Below, piece after piece: positions 18,985-27,609 of a stretch of DNA of 64,000 nucleotides (positions within the stretch are counted from its first letter, which is position 1; every line of letters begins with the position of its first letter). The DNA is from Sediminibacterium ginsengisoli (lineage in GTDB: Bacteria > Bacteroidota > Bacteroidia > Chitinophagales > Chitinophagaceae). The DNA lies in assembly GCF_900167075.1 (NCBI RefSeq), contig NZ_FUWH01000004.1, positions 1 to 64,000 on the forward strand, in the 5' to 3' direction. The notes beneath the pieces were generated by a model. That model saw only the letters and a program-made list of their open reading frames with translations. It was not told the origin of the DNA and ran no database searches. A program made the position numbers and the translations under genes.

Positions 18985-19392
18985 TTAACCGAAGTATTCA
19001 ACGTAAATCCTGGCGGTTTCGTATAATTTGATGCAATGTAACTGTACCTGTGCCGGCAAATGCGGTTCGAGCTGCTTCCAGATGCCGACGGCCAGGTTCT
19101 CTGTGCTGCAGAGCTGGTCTTTCATGAAATCAACATCCAGGTTCAGGTTTTTATGATCCAGCTTGTCGATCACTTTTTCTTTGATCAGCACACTGAGTTT
19201 CTTAACATCATACAGGAATCCAGTATCCGGATCAGGAGTACCCTTGATCGTTACAAACAGGTCATAATTATGTCCGTGCCAGTTCTCATTGGCACAAACA
19301 CCAAAAACAGCGTCATTCTGCTCCTTACTCCATTTGGGATTGAACAGTTTATGCGCTGCGTTGAAATGCTCCTGCCGGGTTAAATACACCAT
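18985..19392 (-). CDS. 6-pyruvoyltetrahydropterin synthase/QueD family, paralogue 2
   Basis: This 135-residue paralogue of the next gene has the same motifs: H14, H39 and H41 (AAHKL, WHGHNY), C33 in FGVCANEN, LDHKNLN, STENLAV and YETARIYVEY. The two proteins look roughly half identical, which points to an old tandem duplication and probably two roles, for example queuosine (queA is at 57311) and a tetrahydropterin cofactor. It is the first gene of the run toward folE and fabD. A perfect -7 element lies 18 bp upstream. Confidence 0.87.
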   Translation of the reverse strand: MVYLTRQEHFNAAHKLFNPKWSKEQNDAVFGVCANENWHGHNYDLFVTIKGTPDPDTGFLYDVKKLSVLIKEKVIDKLDHKNLNLDVDFMKDQLCSTENLAVGIWKQLEPHLPAQVQLHCIKLYETARIYVEYFG

Positions 19393-19410
19393 TCTTCACG
19401 AAAATTTCCG

Positions 19411-19418
19411 CAAAGGTA
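19411..19418 (-). promoter_or_regulatory. -7 element of the pterin/fabD operon
   Basis: On the minus strand TACCTTTG (perfect TAnnTTTG) ends 18 bp before the start codon at 19392. No TTG is seen at a good -33 distance. Confidence 0.5.
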
Positions 19419-19597
19419 ATAAAACAGCAGCAACCGGATGGCAGAGATCATATTCATGGGTACTTACTGATTGCAATGGTTTCACATGTGGAATAACTGC
19501 ATAAATGAATGATTATTAATCAAATAAGACCTGAACCGGGAATAATTCCGCCGGATGCGCCTCCGGCAGAATTCTTTCATTTGTATTAATTTGCAGC

Positions 19598-20266
19598 ATG
19601 CGAGTGATCATTACAGCAGCAACGGCAGGTGAATGGGGGCCTTTTTCCGCATCTCTAAACCCGGCTTATACAACTGGTACCGCTGGTTTGCAGATCCGTT
19701 TTCATGCATCTGGAGTGGGTATGCTCACCAGTGCGTTTTCCATCACAAAAATGCTGCTGGAAGAAAAACCCGATCTCGTGGTACAGGCAGGCATTGCCGG
19801 TTGTTTTGATCCGGGAACAGCGTTGGGTTCCGTTTTTGCCGTAAAGCAGGAAATACTTGCCGATACCGGCGTGGAAGAGAACGGCAGCTGGAACGACCTC
19901 TTCGATCTCAAACTGGAAAACGCAAACCGCTTTCCTTTCTGCGAGGGAAAATTACCCAATCCCTGGCTTGATCGTTTTAACCTGCTCCGCCTGCCGGTGG
20001 CTGACGCCGTTACCGTTAACCAGATCAGCGTTTCACCCGAACGTATCCGGCAGATCAGCAGCAGATACACGCCAGGCCTTGAATCGATGGAAGGCGCCGT
20101 GCTGCATTATGCCTGCGGCATTTCCAATATACCGTTCCTGCAGCTCAGGGCAGTATCCAACTATATCGGCGAACGCAATAAGGCAAACTGGAAAATAAAA
20201 GAAGCGATCGGAAACCTCAACCAGGTACTGACCGATTACGCAGATGCACTTCATAGAACATTTTGA
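19598..20266 (+). CDS. mqnB: Futalosine hydrolase
   Basis: A 222-residue nucleosidase of the PNP/UDP phosphorylase fold that removes a purine from (aminodeoxy)futalosine in the alternative menaquinone pathway. Visible features are LVVQAGIAGCFDPGTALGSV (nucleoside-binding core) and GLESMEGAVLHYAC with the conserved Met-Glu contact. The next menaquinone gene, mqnD, begins 10 bp after the stop, which fixes the assignment within the fold. Confidence 0.88.
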   Translation: MRVIITAATAGEWGPFSASLNPAYTTGTAGLQIRFHASGVGMLTSAFSITKMLLEEKPDLVVQAGIAGCFDPGTALGSVFAVKQEILADTGVEENGSWNDLFDLKLENANRFPFCEGKLPNPWLDRFNLLRLPVADAVTVNQISVSPERIRQISSRYTPGLESMEGAVLHYACGISNIPFLQLRAVSNYIGERNKANWKIKEAIGNLNQVLTDYADALHRTF

Positions 20267-20276
20267 ACCGAACGAG

Positions 20277-21113
20277 ATGACCCTTACACTTGGCTTTTCA
20301 CCCTGCCCGAATGACACTTTCATCTTCGATGCACTGGTGAATCAGAAAATAGATACCGAAGGACTTTCCTTCAATGTACACCTGGAAGATGTACAGACCC
20401 TGAACGAATGGGCCATTGAGGGAAAGCTCGATATTACAAAACTAAGTTACGGTGTACTGCCTCTTGTACTGGAACAATATCTCATGCTCAATAGCGGCGG
20501 CGCGCTGGGTAAGGGCGTTGGTCCTTTGCTGATCACAAAAACACCTGTAAAATCAATAGCCGCGGTTGACCAGATGCTGGTAGCAATACCAGGTATCAAT
20601 ACCACAGCACACCTGCTCTTCTCGCTTGCATTTCCGCATGCACATAATAAACAGTTCAAGGTATTCAACGAAATTGAAGACAGCGTGCTCAATGGCATTA
20701 CAGATGCAGGTGTGATCATTCATGAGAACCGTTTCACTTACCAGGACAAAGGCTTGCACAAAGTAATGGATCTCGGGAATTTCTGGGAAGAGCAGCTCAA
20801 CGTACCGATACCATTGGGTGGTATTGCCGCAAAAAGAACGCTCAGCAAAGCGCTGCTTTTAAAAGTTGACAGGCTGATCAGGAAAAGTGTTGATTATGCT
20901 TTCTCAAATTACCCTTCACTTACAGACTATGTAAAAGAACATGCCCAGGAAATGAGCGAATCTGTCATGCGGAGTCATATCGATCTGTACGTGAACAATT
21001 ATTCACTTGAACTCGGTGCTGATGGTAAAAAAGCAGTTGCCAAACTGCTCGAAGTATACCGGCAGCTCAATCCTTCTGCTGTGATCAACAACAGTGATAT
21101 TTTCATTTCATGA
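20277..21113 (+). CDS. mqnD: 1,4-dihydroxy-6-naphthoate synthase
   Basis: This 278-residue enzyme of the futalosine pathway cleaves cyclic de-hypoxanthine futalosine to 1,4-dihydroxy-6-naphthoate. The family N terminus TLTLGFSPCPNDTFIFDAL is present, as are the periplasmic-binding-protein-like fold and GINTTAHLL. The frame is open 11 codons further upstream, but the ATG at 20277 fits the family and lies 10 bp after mqnB. The gene ends 4 bp before the convergent photolyase stop, with no terminator between. Confidence 0.93.
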   Translation: MTLTLGFSPCPNDTFIFDALVNQKIDTEGLSFNVHLEDVQTLNEWAIEGKLDITKLSYGVLPLVLEQYLMLNSGGALGKGVGPLLITKTPVKSIAAVDQMLVAIPGINTTAHLLFSLAFPHAHNKQFKVFNEIEDSVLNGITDAGVIIHENRFTYQDKGLHKVMDLGNFWEEQLNVPIPLGGIAAKRTLSKALLLKVDRLIRKSVDYAFSNYPSLTDYVKEHAQEMSESVMRSHIDLYVNNYSLELGADGKKAVAKLLEVYRQLNPSAVINNSDIFIS

Positions 21114-21117
21114 TCCA

Positions 21118-22443
21118 TCAGTTCTTCAATGCTTTTGCATACACATCCATCACGCGTTTGCGGGCTGCTTCATGGGCAACGATTGGCGCAGGATATTCAA
21201 GGCTTTCCAGTTCGGGAACCCATTTGCGGATATATGTTAACTGTTTGTCGAACTTTTCAGTCTGGAGCCTGGGATTGAAAACCCGGAAATAAGGCGCGGC
21301 ATCGCAACCACTTCCGCTCGCCCACTGCCAGCCGCCGTTATTGGCGGCAAGATCATAATCCAGCAGTTTCTCTGCAAAGTAAGCTTCACCCCAGCGCCAG
21401 TCGATCAGCAGGTGTTTGGTAAGGAACGATGCAACGATCATACGGACGCGGTTATGCATATAACCTGTTTCATTCAGTTCGCGCATACCGGCATCCACGA
21501 TCGGGTACCCTGTGGTTCCGTTACACCAGCGCTCAAATTCCGCTTCGTTATTCCGCCAGGTGATCTTGTCGTATTCCTTCCTGAAAGCATGTCCTTTACC
21601 CACATGCGGAAAATGCCAGAGGATCATCTGGTAAAATTCACGCCAGATCAGTTCCTTGAGATAGGTCTGGTTCAACTCAACCGCTTTTGCAGCCAGTTGC
21701 CGTATACTGATGGTGCCGAAACGAAGATGAACACCGAGATGTGACGTACCATGCACCTGACCAGGATAATCGCGGGTCTGATCATATCGTTCTATGACCG
21801 ATTCATCCGGTTGCTGCGGCGGAATATGATCTTCTTTTTTTATAAAACCGAGCTCTTCCAGCGAAGGCAATACAAGCTTTGCCTGCCTGTAAAAATGAGC
21901 GGCATATTTTTCAACCGGATATGATTTCAGGTAAAACGGATTGAGCTTTGCAAGCCATTTTTTACTGAAGGGAGTGAATACGGTATAAGGTGTGCCGTCC
22001 TCTTTCAGCACTTCATCCTTTTCGAATATGACCTGGTCTTTATAGGTTTTGAAAGCAATAGCTTTCGTTCGTAAAAATATTCTTATTGCCTCGTCCCTTT
22101 CCTTGGCATAAGGCTCATAATCGTGATTAGTGAATACAGTGCCGATCTTATATTTTTCGGTGAGTTGCTGAAATACTTCAGCGGGTCTTCCGTAATACAC
22201 TTCAAGGCTGCTTTGCTGTGCTGCCAGCTGTTGCTGCATGGCTTCAAGTGCCTGATGAATGAAAGTAACCCGCCGGTCGGCCCTGTCCTCCAGCTTGTCC
22301 AGTATATTCCGGTCGAAAATAAAAACAGGCACAACGGGATGGCCGCTTTTCAATGCATGATATAAAGCTGCATTATCTGTCAAACGCAGGTCGCGGCGGA
22401 ACCACATGATATTGACCTCAGGCATTGTTGTCGTTGCGGACAT
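21118..22443 (-). CDS. phr: Deoxyribodipyrimidine photolyase (class I)
   Basis: This 441-residue cryptochrome/photolyase has an N-terminal antenna domain (VNIMWFRRDLRLTDNAAL) and a C-terminal FAD domain with LIWREFYQMIL, WCNGTTGYPIVDAGMREL, HNRVRMIVASFLTK and LAANNGGWQWASGSGCDAAPYFRVFNP. It repairs cyclobutane pyrimidine dimers using light. An internal ATG at codon 7 is an alternative start. It is read toward mqnD. Confidence 0.94.
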   Translation of the reverse strand: MSATTTMPEVNIMWFRRDLRLTDNAALYHALKSGHPVVPVFIFDRNILDKLEDRADRRVTFIHQALEAMQQQLAAQQSSLEVYYGRPAEVFQQLTEKYKIGTVFTNHDYEPYAKERDEAIRIFLRTKAIAFKTYKDQVIFEKDEVLKEDGTPYTVFTPFSKKWLAKLNPFYLKSYPVEKYAAHFYRQAKLVLPSLEELGFIKKEDHIPPQQPDESVIERYDQTRDYPGQVHGTSHLGVHLRFGTISIRQLAAKAVELNQTYLKELIWREFYQMILWHFPHVGKGHAFRKEYDKITWRNNEAEFERWCNGTTGYPIVDAGMRELNETGYMHNRVRMIVASFLTKHLLIDWRWGEAYFAEKLLDYDLAANNGGWQWASGSGCDAAPYFRVFNPRLQTEKFDKQLTYIRKWVPELESLEYPAPIVAHEAARKRVMDVYAKALKN

Positions 22444-22502
22444 ACCAGTAACAACAAAGAAAATGTTGTTTTGTTCGGCGGGCTGTGAAATTTCTGGTCA
22501 GG

Positions 22503-22832
22503 TTATGCCATACTTATGGTACCAATATTGCCTGATTTCCAGAAAATACGGATTCCGCGCAGGTCAACTTTCTTGCGGGCCAGTGCCAGATCATAATTTT
22601 CCTGTGCACGCAGCCAGAACTCAGCGCCTGTATTAAAGGCTTTGCCCAGCTTGATAGACATTTCAGGTGTTATACTTTGTTTTCCGTTGATGATTGCGGA
22701 GATGGTTTTACGCGTTGAATGTAATCCATCGGCAACATCCTGAATAGTGAGTTTTTTCCCGGTTTCTTCCCGGATTCCTTCCAGCATTTCGCGGATCAGT
22801 TCGCCCGGATGGGCAGGGTTAAACATGGCCAT
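22503..22832 (-). CDS. higA: HigA-type antitoxin
   Basis: This 109-residue Xre-family antitoxin begins FNPAHPGELIREMLEG, the typical HigA/VapI N terminus. The helix-turn-helix is at about 28-58 (LTIQDVADGLHSTRKTISAI, then GKQSITPEMSIKLGKAF). It binds the toxin encoded 14 bp upstream and represses the shared promoter. Toxin-first gene order is characteristic of higBA. Confidence 0.92.
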   Translation of the reverse strand: MAMFNPAHPGELIREMLEGIREETGKKLTIQDVADGLHSTRKTISAIINGKQSITPEMSIKLGKAFNTGAEFWLRAQENYDLALARKKVDLRGIRIFWKSGNIGTISMA

Positions 22833-22846
22833 AATATCCTCCTGTG

Positions 22847-23125
22847 TTAGTGATAATCTAAATAATCTACATCGTGTGCATTGTCACTTTCTATCCGAAA
22901 AAGAATCCGGTAATTACCGTTCACTTTTACTGACCAAAATCCGTTAAGATTCCCGGTTAGCAAATGCAGGTTATATCCCGGAACATTCAGTTCTTCCGGT
23001 TTACTGGCTGCATCCAGGCGAGTCAGAATCAGACGTATTTTAGGAACATGCCGGGCAGGTAATTTCGAAGCATCACCTTTTTCGTAATATAGCCTCAGTC
23101 CCTTATGACGAAAACTCACGATCAT
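22847..23125 (-). CDS. higB: HigB-type toxin (RelE superfamily)
   Basis: This 92-residue RelE-fold toxin is expected to cut mRNA on the ribosome. It shows the HigB/GraT pattern: FRHKGLRLYYEKGD at the N terminus, LTGNLNGFWSVKVNGNYRILF and a C-terminal DVDYLDYH. The promoter -7 box ends only 4 bp before the ATG, so the message is probably leaderless. Confidence 0.92.
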   Translation of the reverse strand: MIVSFRHKGLRLYYEKGDASKLPARHVPKIRLILTRLDAASKPEELNVPGYNLHLLTGNLNGFWSVKVNGNYRILFRIESDNAHDVDYLDYH

Positions 23126-23129
23126 ATCA

Positions 23130-23160
23130 CAAATGTAACGTGAAACGTATCAGGTGTCAA
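23130..23160 (-). promoter_or_regulatory. higBA promoter, apparently leaderless
   Basis: On the minus strand TTG (23158-23160) is followed after 20 bp by a perfect -7 TACATTTG (23130-23137). The ATG of higB begins 5 bases after the -7 box, where transcription itself should start, leaving no room for a ribosome-binding site. Confidence 0.65.
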
Positions 23161-23182
23161 AAATTTTTATTGTTAAAAAAGA

Positions 23183-24028
23183 TTACAATCCCCCCGCAAT
23201 AAACTTATTAAAAAGAAAAGCCGACAACTCATTCCCATAAGCAGACTGCCCTGCCTGCTGCACCCAGCGGATGCCGGAGATGGCATTGGTGAGAAAAACC
23301 TCCGAGGCATCGAACAAATGTTCCGCCGTAAGCTGGCCCTCCGCTACAGGAATTCCTTCCTTATGCAGCTGCTCTAAAAGATAACGGCGCATTACTCCGT
23401 TTACCGCACCTTCAGACAGCGCCGGGGTAAGCACGCTGCCATTTTTTACAACGAATACATTGGCGATGGTAGCGTCCGCGATCCTGTTGTATGGGTTCAG
23501 CAGGAACGCTTCATTCAGCCGGTTTTCCTTTGCCCATAATGCGGCCATGGCATTGGGAAGGTAATTGTTATGCTTAAGCGGCGAATAGAGATCGCAGGAG
23601 CGGCGGGCATCGGGAAAGATACCTGTTACAAGTCCATTTTGGTTCATTTCCCACTGATCGGGCAATTCCCAGGACTGGATCACATGATTGGGATAATGAT
23701 TTTCGGGATCGTACAAACCGCCATTGCCCCTGAAGATTGTAAGCCTGATCCGGGTACGTCCGTTATGGCCGTTTTTCCGGGCCAATTGCAGGATGTGTTC
23801 CTGCAGGTAGGCAGAATCAAAATGAACAGGAACATCGAAACGAAGCAATTCCAGTGATCTGAAGAGTCGTTCCATATGGTAAGGGAACAGCAGAATACGT
23901 CCACCGGCTACCTGGATGGTTTCAAAACAACCATCGCCAAAACGGAAAGAGCGGTTATCCGCAGATAAGACCGGGCTTCCTTCGCGAAGCATTTTACCAT
24001 TGAAAAAAAGAAAATCTGCTGCTGCCAT
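23183..24028 (-). CDS. Class IV aminotransferase (PabC/IlvE-like)
   Basis: A 281-residue fold-type IV PLP enzyme. The PLP lysine is K152 in SPLKHNNYLPNA, and other family segments are FRFGDGCFETI, LLFPYHMERLFRS, NRIADATIANVFVV and FLTNAISGI. Members are branched-chain aminotransferases, D-amino-acid aminotransferases or 4-amino-4-deoxychorismate lyases. The short length and lone gene fit the lyase (folate) role, but this is not settled. Confidence 0.85.
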   Translation of the reverse strand: MAAADFLFFNGKMLREGSPVLSADNRSFRFGDGCFETIQVAGGRILLFPYHMERLFRSLELLRFDVPVHFDSAYLQEHILQLARKNGHNGRTRIRLTIFRGNGGLYDPENHYPNHVIQSWELPDQWEMNQNGLVTGIFPDARRSCDLYSPLKHNNYLPNAMAALWAKENRLNEAFLLNPYNRIADATIANVFVVKNGSVLTPALSEGAVNGVMRRYLLEQLHKEGIPVAEGQLTAEHLFDASEVFLTNAISGIRWVQQAGQSAYGNELSAFLFNKFIAGGL

Positions 24029-24078
24029 ACCGGATAAATCTTGAATGAAGGTAATTTAGCTCTCTCCAATCCACAAAC

Positions 24079-25179
24079 ATGAAAATAAAAGATGTGATCG
24101 CCGTGCTGGAACAGGTGGCTCCTCCCGCCTACCAGGAAAGTTATGATAATGCGGGTTTGCTTACCGGCAATGCCATGCAGGAATGTACCGGTATCCTCTG
24201 CACGCTCGACGTTACGGAAGCGGTGATTGCCGAAGCGGTGGAACGTGGCTGTAACATGGTAGTGGCCCATCACCCTGTTATTTTCGGAGGCCTGAAAAAG
24301 ATCACCGGCCGGAATTACGTAGAACGGACCGTGATCGCTGCCATTAAACGGGATGTAGCCATTTATGCCATCCATACCAACCTCGATAATGTGCTGGATG
24401 GCGTGAATTCCCGGATCGCGGACCGGTTGGGCTTAACAGAACGCCGGATCCTGCAGCCCAAAAGCGGCATCCTGATGAAATTATACACTTTTGTGCCGCT
24501 TGCTCAGGCCGGCCAGGTCCGGGATGCTCTTTTCAAAGCCGGAGCCGGCAGCATCGGGGAATACAGTGAATGCAGCTTCAATACGGAAGGAACCGGAACT
24601 TTCCGCGGCTCGGAACAGACCAACCCTTTTGTGGGAACGCCGGGGGTCCGGCACCAGGAGGCGGAAGTTAAAATAGAAGTTATTTTCCCCGTTTACCGCC
24701 AAAATGGTATTGTACAGGCGCTGACCGAAGCCCATCCTTATGAAGAACCGGCATTCGATATTGTCACCTTAAGTAATGACTATCAGCAGGTTGGCAGCGG
24801 AATCATTGCCGAATTGCCGGAAGAAATGGAGGAAACGGGCTTCCTGCACATGCTCAAAACGGCATTTCAGCTCCAAGTGATCCGGCACACACCTTTAACG
24901 GGGCGGAAAATCAGGAAAGTAGCCCTCTGCGGGGGAGCCGGCAGCTTTTTAACGGCCCGGGCAATGGCTGCGGGAGCTGATATTTACATCACATCTGATG
25001 TAAAATACCATGAATTCTTCGATGCTGAGGGCAGGATGGTGATCGCAGATATAGGCCACTGGGAAAGCGAACAATTTACCGTAGAGCTGCTGATTGATAT
25101 TTTACAGGCTAAATTCCTTACCTTTGCCGTCCTCAAATCAGCAATAAAAACCAACCCGGTTCACTATTTTCTGGGGTGA
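24079..25179 (+). CDS. Nif3-like dinuclear metal-centre protein
   Basis: This 366-residue Nif3/DUF34 protein has its metal ligands at VVAHHPVIFGG (H64, H65), AIHTNLDN (H99, D103) and the C-terminal IGHWESEQ. The central ~110 residues are the CutA-like insertion found in the long (YqfO-type) form. The biochemical role of the family is poorly known; a GTP cyclohydrolase-related or metal-chaperone activity has been proposed. Its stop is followed 41 bp later by the zinc-ribbon gene. Confidence 0.9.
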   Translation: MKIKDVIAVLEQVAPPAYQESYDNAGLLTGNAMQECTGILCTLDVTEAVIAEAVERGCNMVVAHHPVIFGGLKKITGRNYVERTVIAAIKRDVAIYAIHTNLDNVLDGVNSRIADRLGLTERRILQPKSGILMKLYTFVPLAQAGQVRDALFKAGAGSIGEYSECSFNTEGTGTFRGSEQTNPFVGTPGVRHQEAEVKIEVIFPVYRQNGIVQALTEAHPYEEPAFDIVTLSNDYQQVGSGIIAELPEEMEETGFLHMLKTAFQLQVIRHTPLTGRKIRKVALCGGAGSFLTARAMAAGADIYITSDVKYHEFFDAEGRMVIADIGHWESEQFTVELLIDILQAKFLTFAVLKSAIKTNPVHYFLG

Positions 25180-25220
25180 GGCAAACGAAAATATCAATCA
25201 GACAAACATCAAACTCAAAT

Positions 25221-25976
25221 ATGGCTTCAGTTAAAGATTTCTCAGTTGAAGAAAAACTGGTATCCCTTTTAAAGCTGCAGAAGATCGACAGCAAGCTGGA
25301 CGAGATCCAGATATTAAAAGGCGAACTTCCGATGGAAGTAAGCGATCTTGAAGATGAGATCCACGGTTTACAAAGCCGCCAGACCCGTATTGAAGAAGAG
25401 ATCAACGGTATCTCCGAGTTCATTGAAGGCAGAAAGAACGCCATCAAGGAAAGCGAAGCCCTGATCAGCAAATACGAGAAGCAGAGTGAGAATGTGAAGA
25501 ACAACCGCGAATTTGAAGCGATCAACAAAGAGATCGAAATGCAGCAGCTTGAAATCAAACTGGCGGAAAAACATATCCGCGATGCGAACGAAGAGCTGGC
25601 TGATAAAGTGAAAACACTGGAAGGCGCTAAAAAACAACTGAACGTTAAAGAAGGGGTTCTCGGTCATAAAAAAGGTGAACTCGAAAAGATCATCGCCGAT
25701 ACCGAAAAGGAAGAAACGCATTTCAACAAAGAAAGCGTGGAAGCACGTGGTCATATCGACGAGCGGTTACTCTACAGCTACGACCGTATCCGCAAAAGCT
25801 ACCGCAACGGACTGGCAGTAGTGCCTGTTGAGCGCGATGCCTGCGGAGGTTGCTTTAACTCTATCCCGCCCCAACGCCAGAGCGAGATCCGCCTGCACAA
25901 GAAGATCATCGTTTGCGAAAACTGCGGCCGTATCCTCGTGGATGCAGATCTGAACGACAGCGTGGAAGCGAAATAA
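25221..25976 (+). CDS. Coiled-coil protein with C4 zinc ribbon (CT398-like)
   Basis: A 251-residue protein made almost entirely of a long antiparallel coiled coil (about 10-195), ending in a zinc ribbon with C208, C211, C232 and C235. The family is widespread next to nif3-like genes, as here, and may bind nucleic acid or a large complex. The frame is open from 25176, but the ATG at 25221 gives the family N terminus MASVKDFSVEEKLVSLLKLQ. Confidence 0.88.
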   Translation: MASVKDFSVEEKLVSLLKLQKIDSKLDEIQILKGELPMEVSDLEDEIHGLQSRQTRIEEEINGISEFIEGRKNAIKESEALISKYEKQSENVKNNREFEAINKEIEMQQLEIKLAEKHIRDANEELADKVKTLEGAKKQLNVKEGVLGHKKGELEKIIADTEKEETHFNKESVEARGHIDERLLYSYDRIRKSYRNGLAVVPVERDACGGCFNSIPPQRQSEIRLHKKIIVCENCGRILVDADLNDSVEAK

Positions 25977-26002
25977 TACAAGCTTCTCATAAAATATCCC
26001 GG

Positions 26003-26035
26003 AAGGACAGTCAAGTGACTGTCCTTTCTTATTTT
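26003..26035 (+). terminator. Hairpin after zinc-ribbon gene
   Basis: AAGGACAGTCA-AG-TGACTGTCCTT is a perfect inverted repeat followed by TCTTATTTT. It ends 6 bp before the next ATG, so it may also shape the leader of the TPR gene. Confidence 0.7.
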
Positions 26036-26041
26036 CGGTTC

Positions 26042-27532
26042 ATGAAAAAGGTTTTGCTTTCCATAGCGGCAGTCTGTTTTTCCTTTGCAGTAGTGAAGGC
26101 GGAAAAAGTATTCGAGTTCAACAGCACCTGTCAGCAAGCCTACCAGGAACTCACAAAACTCAAAATCAACAGCGGTATTGCCCTGGCAGAAAAAGCCCGG
26201 CAGCAGAACCCCGACAACCTGATTCCTTTGCTGCTGGAGAGCTATGCCGATTTTTACGTTCTCTTCTTTAATGAAGATCCTGCCGAATACGCGGTACGTT
26301 ACCCCAAATTCCTGCAACGGATCGAAGCTGTGCAGGAAGGGCCAAAGACTTCTCCGTTTTACAATTTTTGTGTTGCGTCTATGCGGGTACACAAAGCGGC
26401 CACAGCCATCAAGTTTGGACATACCTGGGAAGCCGGCTGGGATTTCAGGCGCGCGTTCCAGGCTATCAAGGAAAATAAAAAACAATATCCCACTTTTGCG
26501 CCGAACGATCTCTTGTATGGCGCGCTGCAGGCTGTTATCGGTACCATTCCCAAAGGTTATAAATTCATTGCAAGCCTGTTTGGCATGAGCGGTTCACTCA
26601 CCGAAGGAATGAAAACCGTGCGCGGATTCGTTTACAGTAACGATCCATGGGCCAAAATGATGGCGAATGAAGCGAACTTCATGTACCCTTATCTCCTGTT
26701 CTATATGGAGAATAAAAAAGAAGAGGCACTGCAGTTCGTTCAACAGCGCCGCCTCGATCTCGTGAACAATCACCTCCATGCCTATATGGCTGCCAATCTC
26801 GCACTCAATAACAAACAGGCAGATTATACACGCAGCATCATACAAAACAGGAACACTTCCGATGAATACCTGAAAGTAGGTGTATGGGATTTTGAAATGG
26901 GCTTTGCAAAGCTGTACCACCTCGATACACAGGAAGGTGCCCGGTATATGGAAAGTTTTCTCGCTCAGTTCAAAGGGAAGTTTTATGTGAAAGATGCGTA
27001 TCAGAAACTGAGCTGGTGTTATTATCTCCAGGGAAATATGAAGGCCGCGGAAGCCGCGAGGAAAAATGTGCTTGCCAAAGGTGCCACAGATTCAGATGCC
27101 GACAAACAGGCATTGAAAGATGCGAAAACAGGTGTATGGCCAGACATTACGCTGTTAAAGGCAAGGTTACTGAACGATGGCGGCTATCACCACGAAGCGC
27201 TGGGTTTGCTCCACGGCAAATCAGAGCATGATTTCCCTAAGGAAGAAGAAAGGCTTGAATTCACCTACCGGGTAGCACGGATCTATGACGATCTGGGCCG
27301 TGACGATGATGCCATTCAGGCTTACCTGGTGGCCATCCGCATCGGCGAAAACCGTAAAGAATACTTTGCAGCGCGGGCGGCTTTGCAGGTAGGACAGATC
27401 TACGAATCCAAGGGCCAGAAAGCTACAGCGATCTCCTATTACAGGAAATGCCTCGATATGGGAGACCATGAATACAAGAATTCTTTAGATCAGCGCGCCA
27501 AGTCCGGCATAGCCCGCTGCGAGGGCAAATAA
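26042..27532 (+). CDS. Secreted TPR-repeat protein
   Basis: A 496-residue protein with a signal peptide (about 20 residues, ending SFAVVKA), so it is exported to the periplasm or outer membrane. The body is helical, with tetratricopeptide-like repeats clearest near the C terminus (YRVARIYDDLGRDDDAIQAY and AALQVGQIYESKGQKATAIS). No catalytic motif was seen; a scaffold role is likely. The frame is open upstream to 25913, but that start would overlap the previous gene and hide the signal peptide. Confidence 0.85.
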   Translation: MKKVLLSIAAVCFSFAVVKAEKVFEFNSTCQQAYQELTKLKINSGIALAEKARQQNPDNLIPLLLESYADFYVLFFNEDPAEYAVRYPKFLQRIEAVQEGPKTSPFYNFCVASMRVHKAATAIKFGHTWEAGWDFRRAFQAIKENKKQYPTFAPNDLLYGALQAVIGTIPKGYKFIASLFGMSGSLTEGMKTVRGFVYSNDPWAKMMANEANFMYPYLLFYMENKKEEALQFVQQRRLDLVNNHLHAYMAANLALNNKQADYTRSIIQNRNTSDEYLKVGVWDFEMGFAKLYHLDTQEGARYMESFLAQFKGKFYVKDAYQKLSWCYYLQGNMKAAEAARKNVLAKGATDSDADKQALKDAKTGVWPDITLLKARLLNDGGYHHEALGLLHGKSEHDFPKEEERLEFTYRVARIYDDLGRDDDAIQAYLVAIRIGENRKEYFAARAALQVGQIYESKGQKATAISYYRKCLDMGDHEYKNSLDQRAKSGIARCEGK

Positions 27533-27609
27533 TCAGCAATATCCAAAGTGGATTTTTTTAATCACTTGATTTTGATTTCCCGCTTAACTTGCAGCATAAT
27601 ACGCAACCA

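Noticed and set aside
25913..26041. Upstream extension of the TPR protein
   Set aside because: It overlaps the zinc-ribbon gene and a terminator hairpin, and would bury a clear signal peptide.
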